NCBI GenBank assembly: GCA_002353295.1
Contig: DEJG01000016.1
Coordinates: 55,282-119,281 of the forward strand
Length of the DNA stretch: 64,000 nucleotides
Direction of reading: 5' to 3'
From: Prevotella sp. UBA2754
GTDB taxonomy: Bacteria; Bacteroidota; Bacteroidia; Bacteroidales; Bacteroidaceae
This document shows, piece by piece, positions 16,512 through 24,419 of this stretch. Below the pieces are notes generated by a model. It was not told where the DNA came from, ran no database searches, and worked only from the letters and a program-made list of their open reading frames with translations. Numbering within the stretch: the stretch's first letter is position 1; every line of letters starts with the position of its first letter. A program made the position numbers and the translations under genes.

Positions 16512-19500
16512 TTATGAAACACAAAAATTATAACGCTTGATAAGTTCGGCAAAGATGGGGTTCTGGGAGAGCACACTGGTGTTGCCCGTCATGAGCAGCT
16601 GCTTGCGAGCACGGGTCATGGCGACATTCAGTTTGCGGTCTATCACCTTGCCACCTGACTCGAAACAGTTGGCTGTGAGGAAATCGAGCTGATAGGGTTG
16701 GCGAACGGTGAAACTATAAATAATGACATCGCGCTGACTACCCTGATAGCGCTCCACCGTGTCGATGCTGATATCCAAGAGGGCTGGAATGCCAAGGGCT
16801 TCTATTTCGTGGCGTATCATGGCTATCTGATTACGATAGGGCACTATGACGCCTACGCTGTGGGCTGCATCGAAACGCTCTGCACCATACTGCCGATAGA
16901 TGCGTCGCAGGAGGTCTGCCACCATCTTGGCTTCAGCGGGATTCACCTTGTCGCTGGAAAATAGGGAGTGGTTTGATACGCTGGACTCGCTGGGGAAAAA
17001 CAATACGCGATGCTGCTTCAGCAGTTCATCTAACGCATCTTCCGAAGGCTGTGGATAATCGAGTGCAGGCTCCTCCTGGTGCGGACACGGAACGGGTTGC
17101 AAATGTTCTTCGGCATAGAACATTTCATTGGGGAAAGCAGCCACGTCCGGATGCATGCGCCCCTGACGTTGCAGGATGGCTGTAAACGCTGTGCGCCCTG
17201 CCTCACGCTCTATCCGCAACAACCGTTCAAAGAGCGACTGACGGCAGGCAGATAATTCCGGCACATCATCAGGTTGCTGAACGACGGCAGGCAACTGCTT
17301 ATGATCGCCTATCAATATGAATTTATCGACCTGTGGCGATGCCAATAGGCCAATGATGTTGGGCTCCAGGATTTGCGAAGCCTCATCAACTATACAAAGT
17401 GAGAAATGCTTCAGCAGAAAGAGGAAGGGGCGTGCCTGCATGGTGGAGGTGGTGCTGACAATGACTCGCTGCTCCATGATACACTGACGGATATCTTCCA
17501 AACGGGGATGGTCGCCAAAGATATGGTCCATCAGCCAATGGCTGTAGCGAGGGTCGCAAGAGGTTTCTGAACCTAGGCGCAGATAGTCGATACCTGCTTC
17601 TTCCAACATGCCACACATCTCATCGACGGCACGGTTGGTGTAGGAGAGGAGGAGAGTGGAGAGTTGGGGGTCGGGGGTGAGGCATTCTTCCACCAAATAT
17701 CTCAAGGCATGGGATGTCTTGCCCGTGCCCGGAGGACCTTGAAGGAGGAAATAGTCCTGCGCCTGTTTGGCTTTCAGCAGCATATCGTCGTAGAAAAGAT
17801 GGTAGGAATGCGAGAGTTGTAGCGTAGCGTCGCGCCGAGGCTCACGGAGTCCCAATAAAAGCGCCCGCCTGTCTGACGAAGCAGCACAGAAGGCATGCAG
17901 CGAACGGATGGCCGATGTGGTATTCCTATCTGAGAAAGAGGGCTCTATGGCATACGTCGTATCAGTAAAGATGTCAGGATTCTGCTGACCATCATTCAAA
18001 CGGACGGTTATGGTCCGATCTGCCAACTGCTCAATGACACCTTTATATAATATAGCATCACACACGTGGGGCTCGTCCTGATAGGCATAGAGGCACACCA
18101 TATCGTTACGACGGAAATTGGGCAGGAAGTCATCGCCCAAATCCGGTATCGAGAAGGTCAAACGGTCGTAACCGCTACTCTCGCTCGAAGCCTCCTTATG
18201 CAGAATACGCAGTCCGTAGAAGATACTGCCCGTATCACGCTTCTCAGCCAAAGGCATATTCCAGAGATTAGCCACTGCCCCACCCTGTCCTTCCTGCGTT
18301 CCGGTCTTCTGAGCCAACTGCTCTCGATAAACGAAAGTGAGCATTCGCCCGACATACTCCTGTTCCGCAGGTGACAATTGTTTCAGGGGTGCCAGTATCT
18401 GTTCGGTCTGCGGTTTTACAAAACGTTCGAAGAGAGCCGACCGCACCCTGTTCTCATTGAGGGTATCGGCAGACAGCTGCGATTCGATGCAGGCAAACCC
18501 TTTGCGAGCTATCTGCATCTCCTGTGCCACAATACGATTGCGCAGACGAATGGCTTCGTGGAACAGCGTCTGATAGTAATTAACCACCAAAAAACCCTGT
18601 TTGGCAGGATAGCGTGAATAAAGCAGTCGGATGTCCACCTTGTCAGGAGAAAGATGGAAATTATAACGCAGGATGCCATAGTAGAGCAAGAGCTGGACAT
18701 AATGGGATTCAGAATAAGGTATGGATGCCTTGGTTTCCAATTGCCAGTTCTTACCCGATTTCTGCTCCACCAACAGATGCATATCCTTGGTCATTAAATC
18801 GACACGGCCTTGCAAACCCAGATGCTCACAAACAAAGGAAGGCTCTAATAGGGGAGTTGAAAGGCTACGAGTAGGCGAGCTCTGCTCAGGAATGAGTTGA
18901 GAATTGGGAGTTGAGAGTTGGTTTACAACCTCCTTGATATTCTCCACTTGCCGGAGGGCATCCTCCTTGAACTGTCGGGGATTGAAGTCTGGACAGGTAC
19001 AGAACTGCAGGGCCTGTTCGCGGAACGAGTGGCGAATGGTATTGTGAGGATGATAGTCGGTCTGGTTGATGACATCATCCAACGCGGCACCGGCAAAATT
19101 ACCCAAGAGAATGGCCTGGCTGTTGGCTGCCGGCTTCAGTCGCCCTAACGTGTAGGCTATCGGATGGTGCCCATAGTCAGAAAAACAGGCTGCCAACGAA
19201 GAGATGTCAACAAGGAAATCAGGCTCCACTACGATGAGCTGAGGCTGAATGGTCTGTCCTTCTCGGTGACCATCCAACAGATTGAGTTGCATACCTTCTG
19301 TCAAGAGTGGGCGCAACGTCTCGTCATCTGTCTTGATGCACACCTCACCATCGTCCGTGGTGGCATAAATATACGCATCATCCCATGTAGTCACCACACA
19401 ACGGATGTAGCGCTGGTTCACCTTAGCCGTCAGCGTAGTGGGTCTGCCACAGACGGGAATACGTGTCACCAGTTGGTGGGGAATATCCTCCTGGAAAACG

Positions 19501-19802
19501 GCTGAAATAAAGAGCGCCAGCGCACGCACATCATACCGCAAATCGTCCTTCGTGAGCGAAGCATCACTCCCATTGGAATGGCGACGCATGGTCTGAATGG
19601 CAATACGGTCGGCAATGCCTATCCCCCTCTGCTTACACAGATAATCCGTCTGAGCCATCAAGCTGCCAAACCCCATTCCACTACCCTTCAGAGCCTCTGC
19701 ACAAGCCAACACCAGCGTCTCGTGCACATAGCGCAACACGGCAGGCGAAGGCTGAGCCTTCACCACCTCGACGCAACGCTCAAAGAGTTCTGCCACTTTC
19801 AT
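16512..19802 (-). CDS. Dna2-like nuclease-helicase (PD-(D/E)XK plus SF1B helicase)
   Basis: A 1096-residue protein. An N-terminal region of unclear fold is followed by a RecB/Cas4-type nuclease core (GRVDLM Asp335, then LLVEQKSGK Glu347 and Lys349) with a nearby CTC pair (residues 268-270) that could belong to an Fe-S cluster. Then comes a UPF1/Dna2-like SF1B helicase: Walker A GPPGTGKT (689-696), VDEASQ (805-810), GDHKQLPA (832-839), QGRMHPDVAAFP, VERYQGSQRD and NVAMTRARKQL. The order nuclease then helicase is that of eukaryotic Dna2, suggesting 5' flap or recombination intermediate processing. Two low-complexity inserts (residues about 294-322 and about 709-718) are repeat-derived. It starts two bases after a lipoprotein gene. 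Confidence 0.85.
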   Translation of the reverse strand: MKVAELFERCVEVVKAQPSPAVLRYVHETLVLACAEALKGSGMGFGSLMAQTDYLCKQRGIGIADRIAIQTMRRHSNGSDASLTKDDLRYDVRALALFISAVFQEDIPHQLVTRIPVCGRPTTLTAKVNQRYIRCVVTTWDDAYIYATTDDGEVCIKTDDETLRPLLTEGMQLNLLDGHREGQTIQPQLIVVEPDFLVDISSLAACFSDYGHHPIAYTLGRLKPAANSQAILLGNFAGAALDDVINQTDYHPHNTIRHSFREQALQFCTCPDFNPRQFKEDALRQVENIKEVVNQLSTPNSQLIPEQSSPTRSLSTPLLEPSFVCEHLGLQGRVDLMTKDMHLLVEQKSGKNWQLETKASIPYSESHYVQLLLYYGILRYNFHLSPDKVDIRLLYSRYPAKQGFLVVNYYQTLFHEAIRLRNRIVAQEMQIARKGFACIESQLSADTLNENRVRSALFERFVKPQTEQILAPLKQLSPAEQEYVGRMLTFVYREQLAQKTGTQEGQGGAVANLWNMPLAEKRDTGSIFYGLRILHKEASSESSGYDRLTFSIPDLGDDFLPNFRRNDMVCLYAYQDEPHVCDAILYKGVIEQLADRTITVRLNDGQQNPDIFTDTTYAIEPSFSDRNTTSAIRSLHAFCAASSDRRALLLGLREPRRDATLQLSHSYHLFYDDMLLKAKQAQDYFLLQGPPGTGKTSHALRYLVEECLTPDPQLSTLLLSYTNRAVDEMCGMLEEAGIDYLRLGSETSCDPRYSHWLMDHIFGDHPRLEDIRQCIMEQRVIVSTTSTMQARPFLFLLKHFSLCIVDEASQILEPNIIGLLASPQVDKFILIGDHKQLPAVVQQPDDVPELSACRQSLFERLLRIEREAGRTAFTAILQRQGRMHPDVAAFPNEMFYAEEHLQPVPCPHQEEPALDYPQPSEDALDELLKQHRVLFFPSESSVSNHSLFSSDKVNPAEAKMVADLLRRIYRQYGAERFDAAHSVGVIVPYRNQIAMIRHEIEALGIPALLDISIDTVERYQGSQRDVIIYSFTVRQPYQLDFLTANCFESGGKVIDRKLNVAMTRARKQLLMTGNTSVLSQNPIFAELIKRYNFCVS
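17654..17688. repeat. Low-complexity in-frame repeat in the helicase domain
   Basis: The minus strand reads CTCACCCCCGACCCCCAACT and continues as CTCCACTCTCC, translated LTPDPQLSTLL just before the conserved LLSYTNRAVDE helicase motif. It resembles the other CAACTC-type inserts in this window. Confidence 0.45.
18853..18922. repeat. Mini-element copy 1 inside the Dna2-like gene
   Basis: The core at 18860-18894 contains GGCTACGAGTAGGCGAGC, three variable bases, then GCTCAGGAATG; GAGC and GCTC form a small inverted repeat. It is flanked by AGTTGAGA/GGAGTTGA-type 7-mers. The core matches 30 of 35 bases with 33708-33742 in the GT9 gene and is translated in frame in both. Confidence 0.7.
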
Positions 19803-19804
19803 GC

Positions 19805-20323
19805 CTACAGCTTCTGTTTCTCATGAATAAACCGTTCATTCCATTCAGCTACTACGCTTTCTGATACGTGCTTAAACTCCCTAACATACATATTATCATC
19901 ATAAGAGCCTTTCCCTTTAATCACCAGTTTTTCTGGTGAAATAGACTCTACGTGGTATGTAATATTATTGAGTGTCAACTCCTGTGTTGTCTCGCTAAAT
20001 TGATAATTGCAATATTCATATTCTTCGAAAGAGAAATTGCCGTCTTCAGTGTGAATAGGATAATCATATTCATGATAGAGCTTCAGCAAATTCCAATCCA
20101 TGAAGGCAAAACGCAGTGGTCTCCAGCCATCGATACCAGGACCTGTAAGATCAATCCATTGTCCAGAACTTTCAATCTTGTAGCATTTACTTTCCTGCCA
20201 TCCGCCCTGCTGGAATATCTTCTCAAAATCGACAGACGAGATGGAGACATTGTCATCGTTACTACAACTTGTCATTGCAAGCGTTAATAGGATAAAAGAA
20301 AAGAATAAAATAGTTTTCTTCAT
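19805..20323 (-). CDS. Predicted lipoprotein of unknown function
   Basis: A 172-residue protein with a lipoprotein signal (MKKTILFFSFILLTLAMTSC, lipobox MTSC) followed by SNDDN, typical of Bacteroidetes surface or outer-membrane lipoproteins. The mature part contains no family I recognise. The start is set to 20323 because the in-frame start at 20389 lies upstream of the -7 box at 20348-20355. Its stop is two bases before the start of the Dna2-like gene, so the two are probably co-expressed although no functional link is obvious. Confidence 0.75.
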   Translation of the reverse strand: MKKTILFFSFILLTLAMTSCSNDDNVSISSVDFEKIFQQGGWQESKCYKIESSGQWIDLTGPGIDGWRPLRFAFMDWNLLKLYHEYDYPIHTEDGNFSFEEYEYCNYQFSETTQELTLNNITYHVESISPEKLVIKGKGSYDDNMYVREFKHVSESVVAEWNERFIHEKQKL

Positions 20324-20347
20324 AGCTTTATGTATAATGATTAATCG

Positions 20348-20355
20348 CAAAGTTA
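20348..20355 (-). promoter_or_regulatory. -7 box TAACTTTG for the lipoprotein/Dna2-like unit
   Basis: TAACTTTG on the minus strand, 24 bases upstream of the lipoprotein start at 20323. Confidence 0.65.
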
Positions 20356-20405
20356 CTGCTTTTCTTATAGAAGCACAAATATTTTGCAATAATTAAGAGT
20401 TGCCC

Positions 20406-20957
20406 TTATTGCCTCAGTTTTCCTTTGCTTTCCAAATAGTAAATGAATAACTCCCACTGTCCTGCATTCTTTTTGATATTAGCCTTCACTTCGTCAGTTT
20501 CAATAAGATAAAGCGGGTAGCAGTCGTGCAGATAATAATGACCTTGGTCTGGGTCAGTAATCACATCGTAATGTAGGATGAGATTAGTATAGGTCCTGCT
20601 ATCCCAATCACCAACGAAACTGCTGACCGTGAATAGCACATTATCGCCCAGATAGAACTTAATTTCGTGGAAAGGCTCCAGTATCTTGTATGGCGGCTTG
20701 TCCATGTCGCGGAATTTGATTTCGCGCGTGGTGGTATTAAACCATTCTATGTCTTTCTCAGTAAAGAGCAGTTGCTCGTCGCTGACAGAACGTGTTCCTG
20801 ACTCGCTGATACCGCAGGCTGCGAGCATCCCTTCTTCTACAGGTTCAATAATCACGATGGGCTTCTCTGGTTCGTAACTGTCAAGACTGCAAGCAGTCAT
20901 CATCATGCAGGTCATGGCTATCACCATCATCCATGCAAAGTTTTTTTCTTGTTTCAT
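20406..20957 (-). CDS. Predicted lipoprotein, likely target of the adjacent sigma factor
   Basis: A 183-residue protein with a lipoprotein signal peptide (MMVIAMTCMMMTAC, lipobox MTAC). The mature part is acidic, has no motif I recognise and ends with WELFIYYLESKGKLRQ. Its upstream region (20982-21023) carries the same two-block motif found before the sigma/beta-barrel gene, and no TAnnTTTG box was seen closer, so it is probably transcribed by that sigma factor. A role as sensor partner or envelope-stress effector is inference only. Confidence 0.75.
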   Translation of the reverse strand: MKQEKNFAWMMVIAMTCMMMTACSLDSYEPEKPIVIIEPVEEGMLAACGISESGTRSVSDEQLLFTEKDIEWFNTTTREIKFRDMDKPPYKILEPFHEIKFYLGDNVLFTVSSFVGDWDSRTYTNLILHYDVITDPDQGHYYLHDCYPLYLIETDEVKANIKKNAGQWELFIYYLESKGKLRQ

Positions 20958-20981
20958 ATTATTCAGAGTTTTAAATATTGG

Positions 20982-21023
20982 TCTCTATTGATAGAGTCCG
21001 TTAAACTCTGAAATGACTGCACG
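20982..21023 (-). promoter_or_regulatory. Two-block motif, copy B (before the lipoprotein gene)
   Basis: On the minus strand: CGTGCAGTC, 15 bases, then GGACTCTATCAATAGAGA. The second block includes the inverted repeat CTCTAT/ATAGAG. The same blocks with the same 15-base spacing occur at 22763-22804. The spacing fits a -35/-10 pair for an ECF sigma factor. It sits between the sigma gene stop (21025) and the lipoprotein start (20957). Confidence 0.72.
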
Positions 21024-21024
21024 A

Positions 21025-22758
21025 CTACCATGTAAATCTGATGCCAAGTGGCAAAGAGAAACCAAATGGATGCTCAGTGCGGTAGGTCTCAATGTCACTC
21101 TTCATCGGGATATAGTACTGCAGGCTTGGCTCTAAGAAGAAACCGATATAGGGCATCAGATGGATTTGCAGACCGAGACCGACGGTTGTAGAGAGTTGCC
21201 AAGGAGCATGGAGGGGGTTCTTGTCACTGGTTTCATGCAGTCCATTTACATAGAAATCAGAACGGAGGGTTGAATGGATGGGTATTTCGGTTATCATACC
21301 AAGACTGCCGTAAAGACTCCAGTGTTTTCTACCATAAATATTGTATATACCTTTTATGGGAATGCCAAGGTAGTGAATGGTCTGATGCTCGTAGATGGTA
21401 TTTCCGTCTGTTCCCATCTCAAAGTCAGAGGCCAACCGGCTATAACTGAGACCAGACTCTAATCCGAAACGATTATTCAGTTGGTACTTCAAAGCCAACG
21501 ACCATGTGACTGGCATCTGGTGGTGACTCGTGCGAAGAATCTTGTCTTCACCTGGACGGTTGGCATTATTCAGGGCAATGCGCATGATGACACTACGGGT
21601 CTTGTCACTCACAACATTAGGATGGTTTGCCAGATAAACAGCGTAGTCCGTCCAGTTGTCAATGTTGCTTGGAGTATGATAAATAGGACCAGGTCCAGGG
21701 TCATCGGCAACAAGATCACCCCCATTTATATTATATGGCTTATAGATGAACGGTTGGTTATAGCGGTTCTGCTCATTAAGCCTTCCTGCGTATGCCAGTT
21801 CCAATGACCATTTCTTTTCATTATCCGCTTCAGTGGTTGGCTTATCGGGGGTAAACTCGGACATATCGTAATGCGGTAGCTCTATCCTACGAATACTCTT
21901 TGCAGTATCATTTACTATTGTGTCATTAGCTGCTGGCTCCTGAACGACTAAATTGGATAAGGAGTCAACCGTGATTGAATCTACAGTCTGGGCGATTACC
22001 GATGAAAGAGTATCAGCAGCTATGATGCTTGTCCGATTCACGGGCAGTTGAACAATGACAGGTTCCTGTGCTTGTTCAGTGGGAGATTCTTTTGACGATA
22101 TATTTTGTATGTCATTCTGCTTTTCCGCAACAGCCTTTTTATCTTTGACCGCAGTTTCTTCTTGCCTTAACAAGAAGAAGGTAAAGGGAAGGAGAAGCAG
22201 TAAAAGCATGGCAACCCAGTACTGCTGCATCATCTTGCGCAACATTTTCTTCGCCCGTGCCAATTGTGATGATGACGAATGCGGCTCAATGCCCAACATG
22301 TCGGCAATCTCCTTGTGCGACAGACCTTCGAATACCGACAGGCGAAACACCTGTCCGTAGCCCTCAGGCAGTCTGTCAATCATTCTCATCACCTCGCTCA
22401 GAGGAACCCCTCTTACCCCCTGTTGCTCGTTATCGGAAGCAGCGAACGTAGCATCGTTCGTCTTGTCAAGTGGAACCGTTGGTAATGCATCCAGATGATC
22501 CTTGCATTTTGAAGCCACATTCCTTGTTATGGACATCATCCAAGCCTCAGCCTTTTGCTCATCACGCAACCTGTCAAACGAAGTGAAGATAATTACAAAT
22601 GCATCGTGCAGTACATCCTCAACTATTTGCTCGTCGCTGATATAACGACGACATACGCCCCTCATCTGCTGGGCGTATGCCTTATACAGTTCGCCAAGGG
22701 CATCTGCATCCCCCTCTCTGCATCGTTCTATCAGTCTTGTTATCTCCATCGTAAGCAT
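21025..22758 (-). CDS. ECF sigma factor fused to a transmembrane helix and C-terminal outer-membrane beta-barrel
   Basis: One uninterrupted frame encodes about 577 residues. Residues about 5-89 are sigma region 2 (ALGELYKAYAQQM, DEQIVEDVLHDAFVIIF, AWMMSITRN). Residues about 119-178 are region 4 with the helix-turn-helix (LSVFEGLSHKEIADMLGIE). A single helix follows (about 180-197, VAMLLLLLLPFTFFLL). About 115 residues of linker rich in Ser, Thr, Asp and Pro lead to a beta-barrel-like domain (about 314-577) of alternating strands, such as WSLELAYAG and RFGLESGLSYSRLA, with a terminal GIRFTW aromatic end typical of BAM substrates. Start 22758 or 22749 is chosen because both promoters lie downstream of the longer start at 22854. 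In Bacteroidetes an ECF gene is often followed by a separate TM-plus-barrel gene; here they are one protein. Confidence 0.85.
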   Translation of the reverse strand: MLTMEITRLIERCREGDADALGELYKAYAQQMRGVCRRYISDEQIVEDVLHDAFVIIFTSFDRLRDEQKAEAWMMSITRNVASKCKDHLDALPTVPLDKTNDATFAASDNEQQGVRGVPLSEVMRMIDRLPEGYGQVFRLSVFEGLSHKEIADMLGIEPHSSSSQLARAKKMLRKMMQQYWVAMLLLLLLPFTFFLLRQEETAVKDKKAVAEKQNDIQNISSKESPTEQAQEPVIVQLPVNRTSIIAADTLSSVIAQTVDSITVDSLSNLVVQEPAANDTIVNDTAKSIRRIELPHYDMSEFTPDKPTTEADNEKKWSLELAYAGRLNEQNRYNQPFIYKPYNINGGDLVADDPGPGPIYHTPSNIDNWTDYAVYLANHPNVVSDKTRSVIMRIALNNANRPGEDKILRTSHHQMPVTWSLALKYQLNNRFGLESGLSYSRLASDFEMGTDGNTIYEHQTIHYLGIPIKGIYNIYGRKHWSLYGSLGMITEIPIHSTLRSDFYVNGLHETSDKNPLHAPWQLSTTVGLGLQIHLMPYIGFFLEPSLQYYIPMKSDIETYRTEHPFGFSLPLGIRFTW

Positions 22759-22762
22759 AACA

Positions 22763-22804
22763 TCTCTATTTATAGAGTCCTGACTTTGTGGAAAAGACTG
22801 CACG
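22763..22804 (-). promoter_or_regulatory. Two-block motif, copy A (before the sigma/beta-barrel gene)
   Basis: On the minus strand: CGTGCAGTC, 15 bases, then GGACTCTATAAATAGAGA, followed four bases later by ATG 22758. The block sequences and spacing match copy B at 20982-21023, while the 15-base spacers differ. This suggests autoregulation by the encoded sigma factor. Confidence 0.72.
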
Positions 22805-22824
22805 GCACTCTCTTTTTTCTTTGA

Positions 22825-22832
22825 CAAAGATA
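22825..22832 (-). promoter_or_regulatory. Housekeeping -7 box TATCTTTG for the sigma/beta-barrel gene
   Basis: TATCTTTG on the minus strand has a TTTG exactly 19 bases upstream, a full housekeeping promoter in addition to the two-block motif. It would supply basal expression. Confidence 0.7.
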
Positions 22833-22873
22833 CAAAAAACTCCTTTACTTGCAAAGATTATCGGGAATTTTAG

Positions 22874-22881
22874 TATCTTTG
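22874..22881 (+). promoter_or_regulatory. -7 box TATCTTTG for the divergent lipoprotein/aldo-keto reductase unit
   Basis: TATCTTTG, 40 bases before ATG 22922. The upstream region is shared with the divergent housekeeping promoter of the sigma gene. Confidence 0.65.
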
Positions 22882-22921
22882 CCCATGAAATATTACTAAC
22901 GGTTGCTAATGTAACGAGGTT

Positions 22922-23425
22922 ATGACTGCAAGAAACATCCTTTCAGCTATCTGCCTGATGCTCTGCTTGATGGCTTGCCGGCAGCAAATGCTCAAGGCGT
23001 ATGTTACTGAACTCGACAGTAATGACAGCCTCTCTATCATCATGGGCGACTCCAAGATGATAGACTACCATAGCGAGCGACTTGGCATCGACATCACCTA
23101 CCCCTCCTTCCTCCGTCATCAGTATCTGGAGGACGACCAGATGGAGGTATTCATGAACGAGGATGTCTCGCTCTCTTTTATGGTGAAGCATCTGAATGAT
23201 GAATTCAGACGCTCACCAGGTCAGGACATGATGGGCATGGGGGCTGAGTTGCTGGAAGCGGGCGACGACTACTCCATTCACACAGGACAGGACGGTGACT
23301 TGGAGTATTATGGCAAAGTCATTGACGACAGTCTTCGTTTTATTACTGTCATCCTCCGTTACAACCCCAGTCACGCTGAAGCCGTTGAGAGTCTCAAAGA
23401 ACTGGTGCGTGACTACCACCCGTGA
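22922..23425 (+). CDS. Predicted lipoprotein of unknown function
   Basis: A 167-residue protein with a lipoprotein signal (ILSAICLMLCLMAC, lipobox LMAC). The mature domain (DYHSERLGIDITYPSFL, then FMNEDVSLSFMV) is an alpha/beta sequence of a type often seen in Bacteroides exported proteins; I cannot name a family. It is divergent from the sigma/beta-barrel gene and is followed after 25 bases by the aldo/keto reductase. Confidence 0.78.
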   Translation: MTARNILSAICLMLCLMACRQQMLKAYVTELDSNDSLSIIMGDSKMIDYHSERLGIDITYPSFLRHQYLEDDQMEVFMNEDVSLSFMVKHLNDEFRRSPGQDMMGMGAELLEAGDDYSIHTGQDGDLEYYGKVIDDSLRFITVILRYNPSHAEAVESLKELVRDYHP

Positions 23426-23450
23426 TAACAAACCCAAAAACTATAAGAAG

Positions 23451-24413
23451 ATGGAAAGATATTTAGCTGACGCTAAGCGTTACGAGAATGGGATGCAGTA
23501 TGAGCGTTGTGGACGCTCAGGTGTGATGTTACCTAAGGTGTCACTGGGTATGTGGCATAACTTCGGGAGTGTGGATCCCTACGAGCGAAGCAGGGAAATA
23601 GTGCGCTTTGCCTTCGACCATGGAGTGACGCATCTGGACTTAGCCAATAACTATGGACCTGCGTATGGGTCGGCAGAAGAAACATTAGGGCACTTAATGG
23701 ACGATGACCTCAAGCCCTACCGCGATGAACTGTTTATTTCGACAAAGGCGGGTTACGACATGTGGCCTGGACCTTACGGCGACTGGGGCTCACGTAAATA
23801 TCTGATGGCTTCGCTCGACCAGAGTCTGAAGCGCATGCACTTGGACTATGTCGATCTCTTCTATAGTCACCGCTACGACCCTCATACCCCATTGGAAGAA
23901 ACCCTGCAGGCTCTGGTGGACATCGTGCGACAGGGCAAGGCACTCTATGTAGGAATCTCCAACTGGCCATTGGAACCTCTGAAGTTTGGCATCAACTATC
24001 TGAAGCAACACGATACACCTCTATTAATATATCAAGGCAAACTTAATATGCTCGATAAGGCACCGATTGAACAGGGTATCTTACAATGTTGTCACGAAGC
24101 AGGAGTTGGTTTTATCGCTTTCTCACCTCTAGCCCAAGGGATGCTGACCGATCGTTATCTGAATGGAATCCCTAAAGATTCACGAATGTCAAAAGGGGTG
24201 TTCCTCAAAGAAGAAATGCTGACTCCAGAACTCCTTCAACAGTTGCAACAATGGAACGAAGAGGCACAAAAGAAAGGCGAGAGCCTTGCTGAAATGGCCC
24301 TCGCCTGGATTTTACAACAAAAAGGAGTTACTTCTGTCCTCGTTGGTGCTAGCTCCACTGCACAATTAGCTCGCAATCTGCATTGTGTCGAAGCCCAAGG
24401 ACCTGACAGATAA
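23451..24413 (+). CDS. Aldo/keto reductase, YghZ/Gpr-like
   Basis: A 320-residue TIM-barrel NADPH-dependent aldehyde reductase. The N-terminus (MQYERCGRSGVMLPKVSLGMWHNFG) closely follows E. coli YghZ, an L-glyceraldehyde-3-phosphate and methylglyoxal reductase. The catalytic Asp and Tyr lie in LDLANNYG, the Lys in FISTKAGYD and the His in LFYSHRYD. The start at 23451 follows an AAGAAG stretch; the longer frame from 23295 runs through the previous gene. Detoxification of reactive aldehydes is the likely role. Confidence 0.9.
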   Translation: MERYLADAKRYENGMQYERCGRSGVMLPKVSLGMWHNFGSVDPYERSREIVRFAFDHGVTHLDLANNYGPAYGSAEETLGHLMDDDLKPYRDELFISTKAGYDMWPGPYGDWGSRKYLMASLDQSLKRMHLDYVDLFYSHRYDPHTPLEETLQALVDIVRQGKALYVGISNWPLEPLKFGINYLKQHDTPLLIYQGKLNMLDKAPIEQGILQCCHEAGVGFIAFSPLAQGMLTDRYLNGIPKDSRMSKGVFLKEEMLTPELLQQLQQWNEEAQKKGESLAEMALAWILQQKGVTSVLVGASSTAQLARNLHCVEAQGPDR

Positions 24414-24419
24414 TTACCT

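Noticed and set aside
19805..20957. Either small lipoprotein as the anti-sigma factor of the sigma/barrel protein
   Set aside because: Neither has a cytosolic anti-sigma domain or a transmembrane helix beyond the lipoprotein signal; one carries the predicted target promoter instead.
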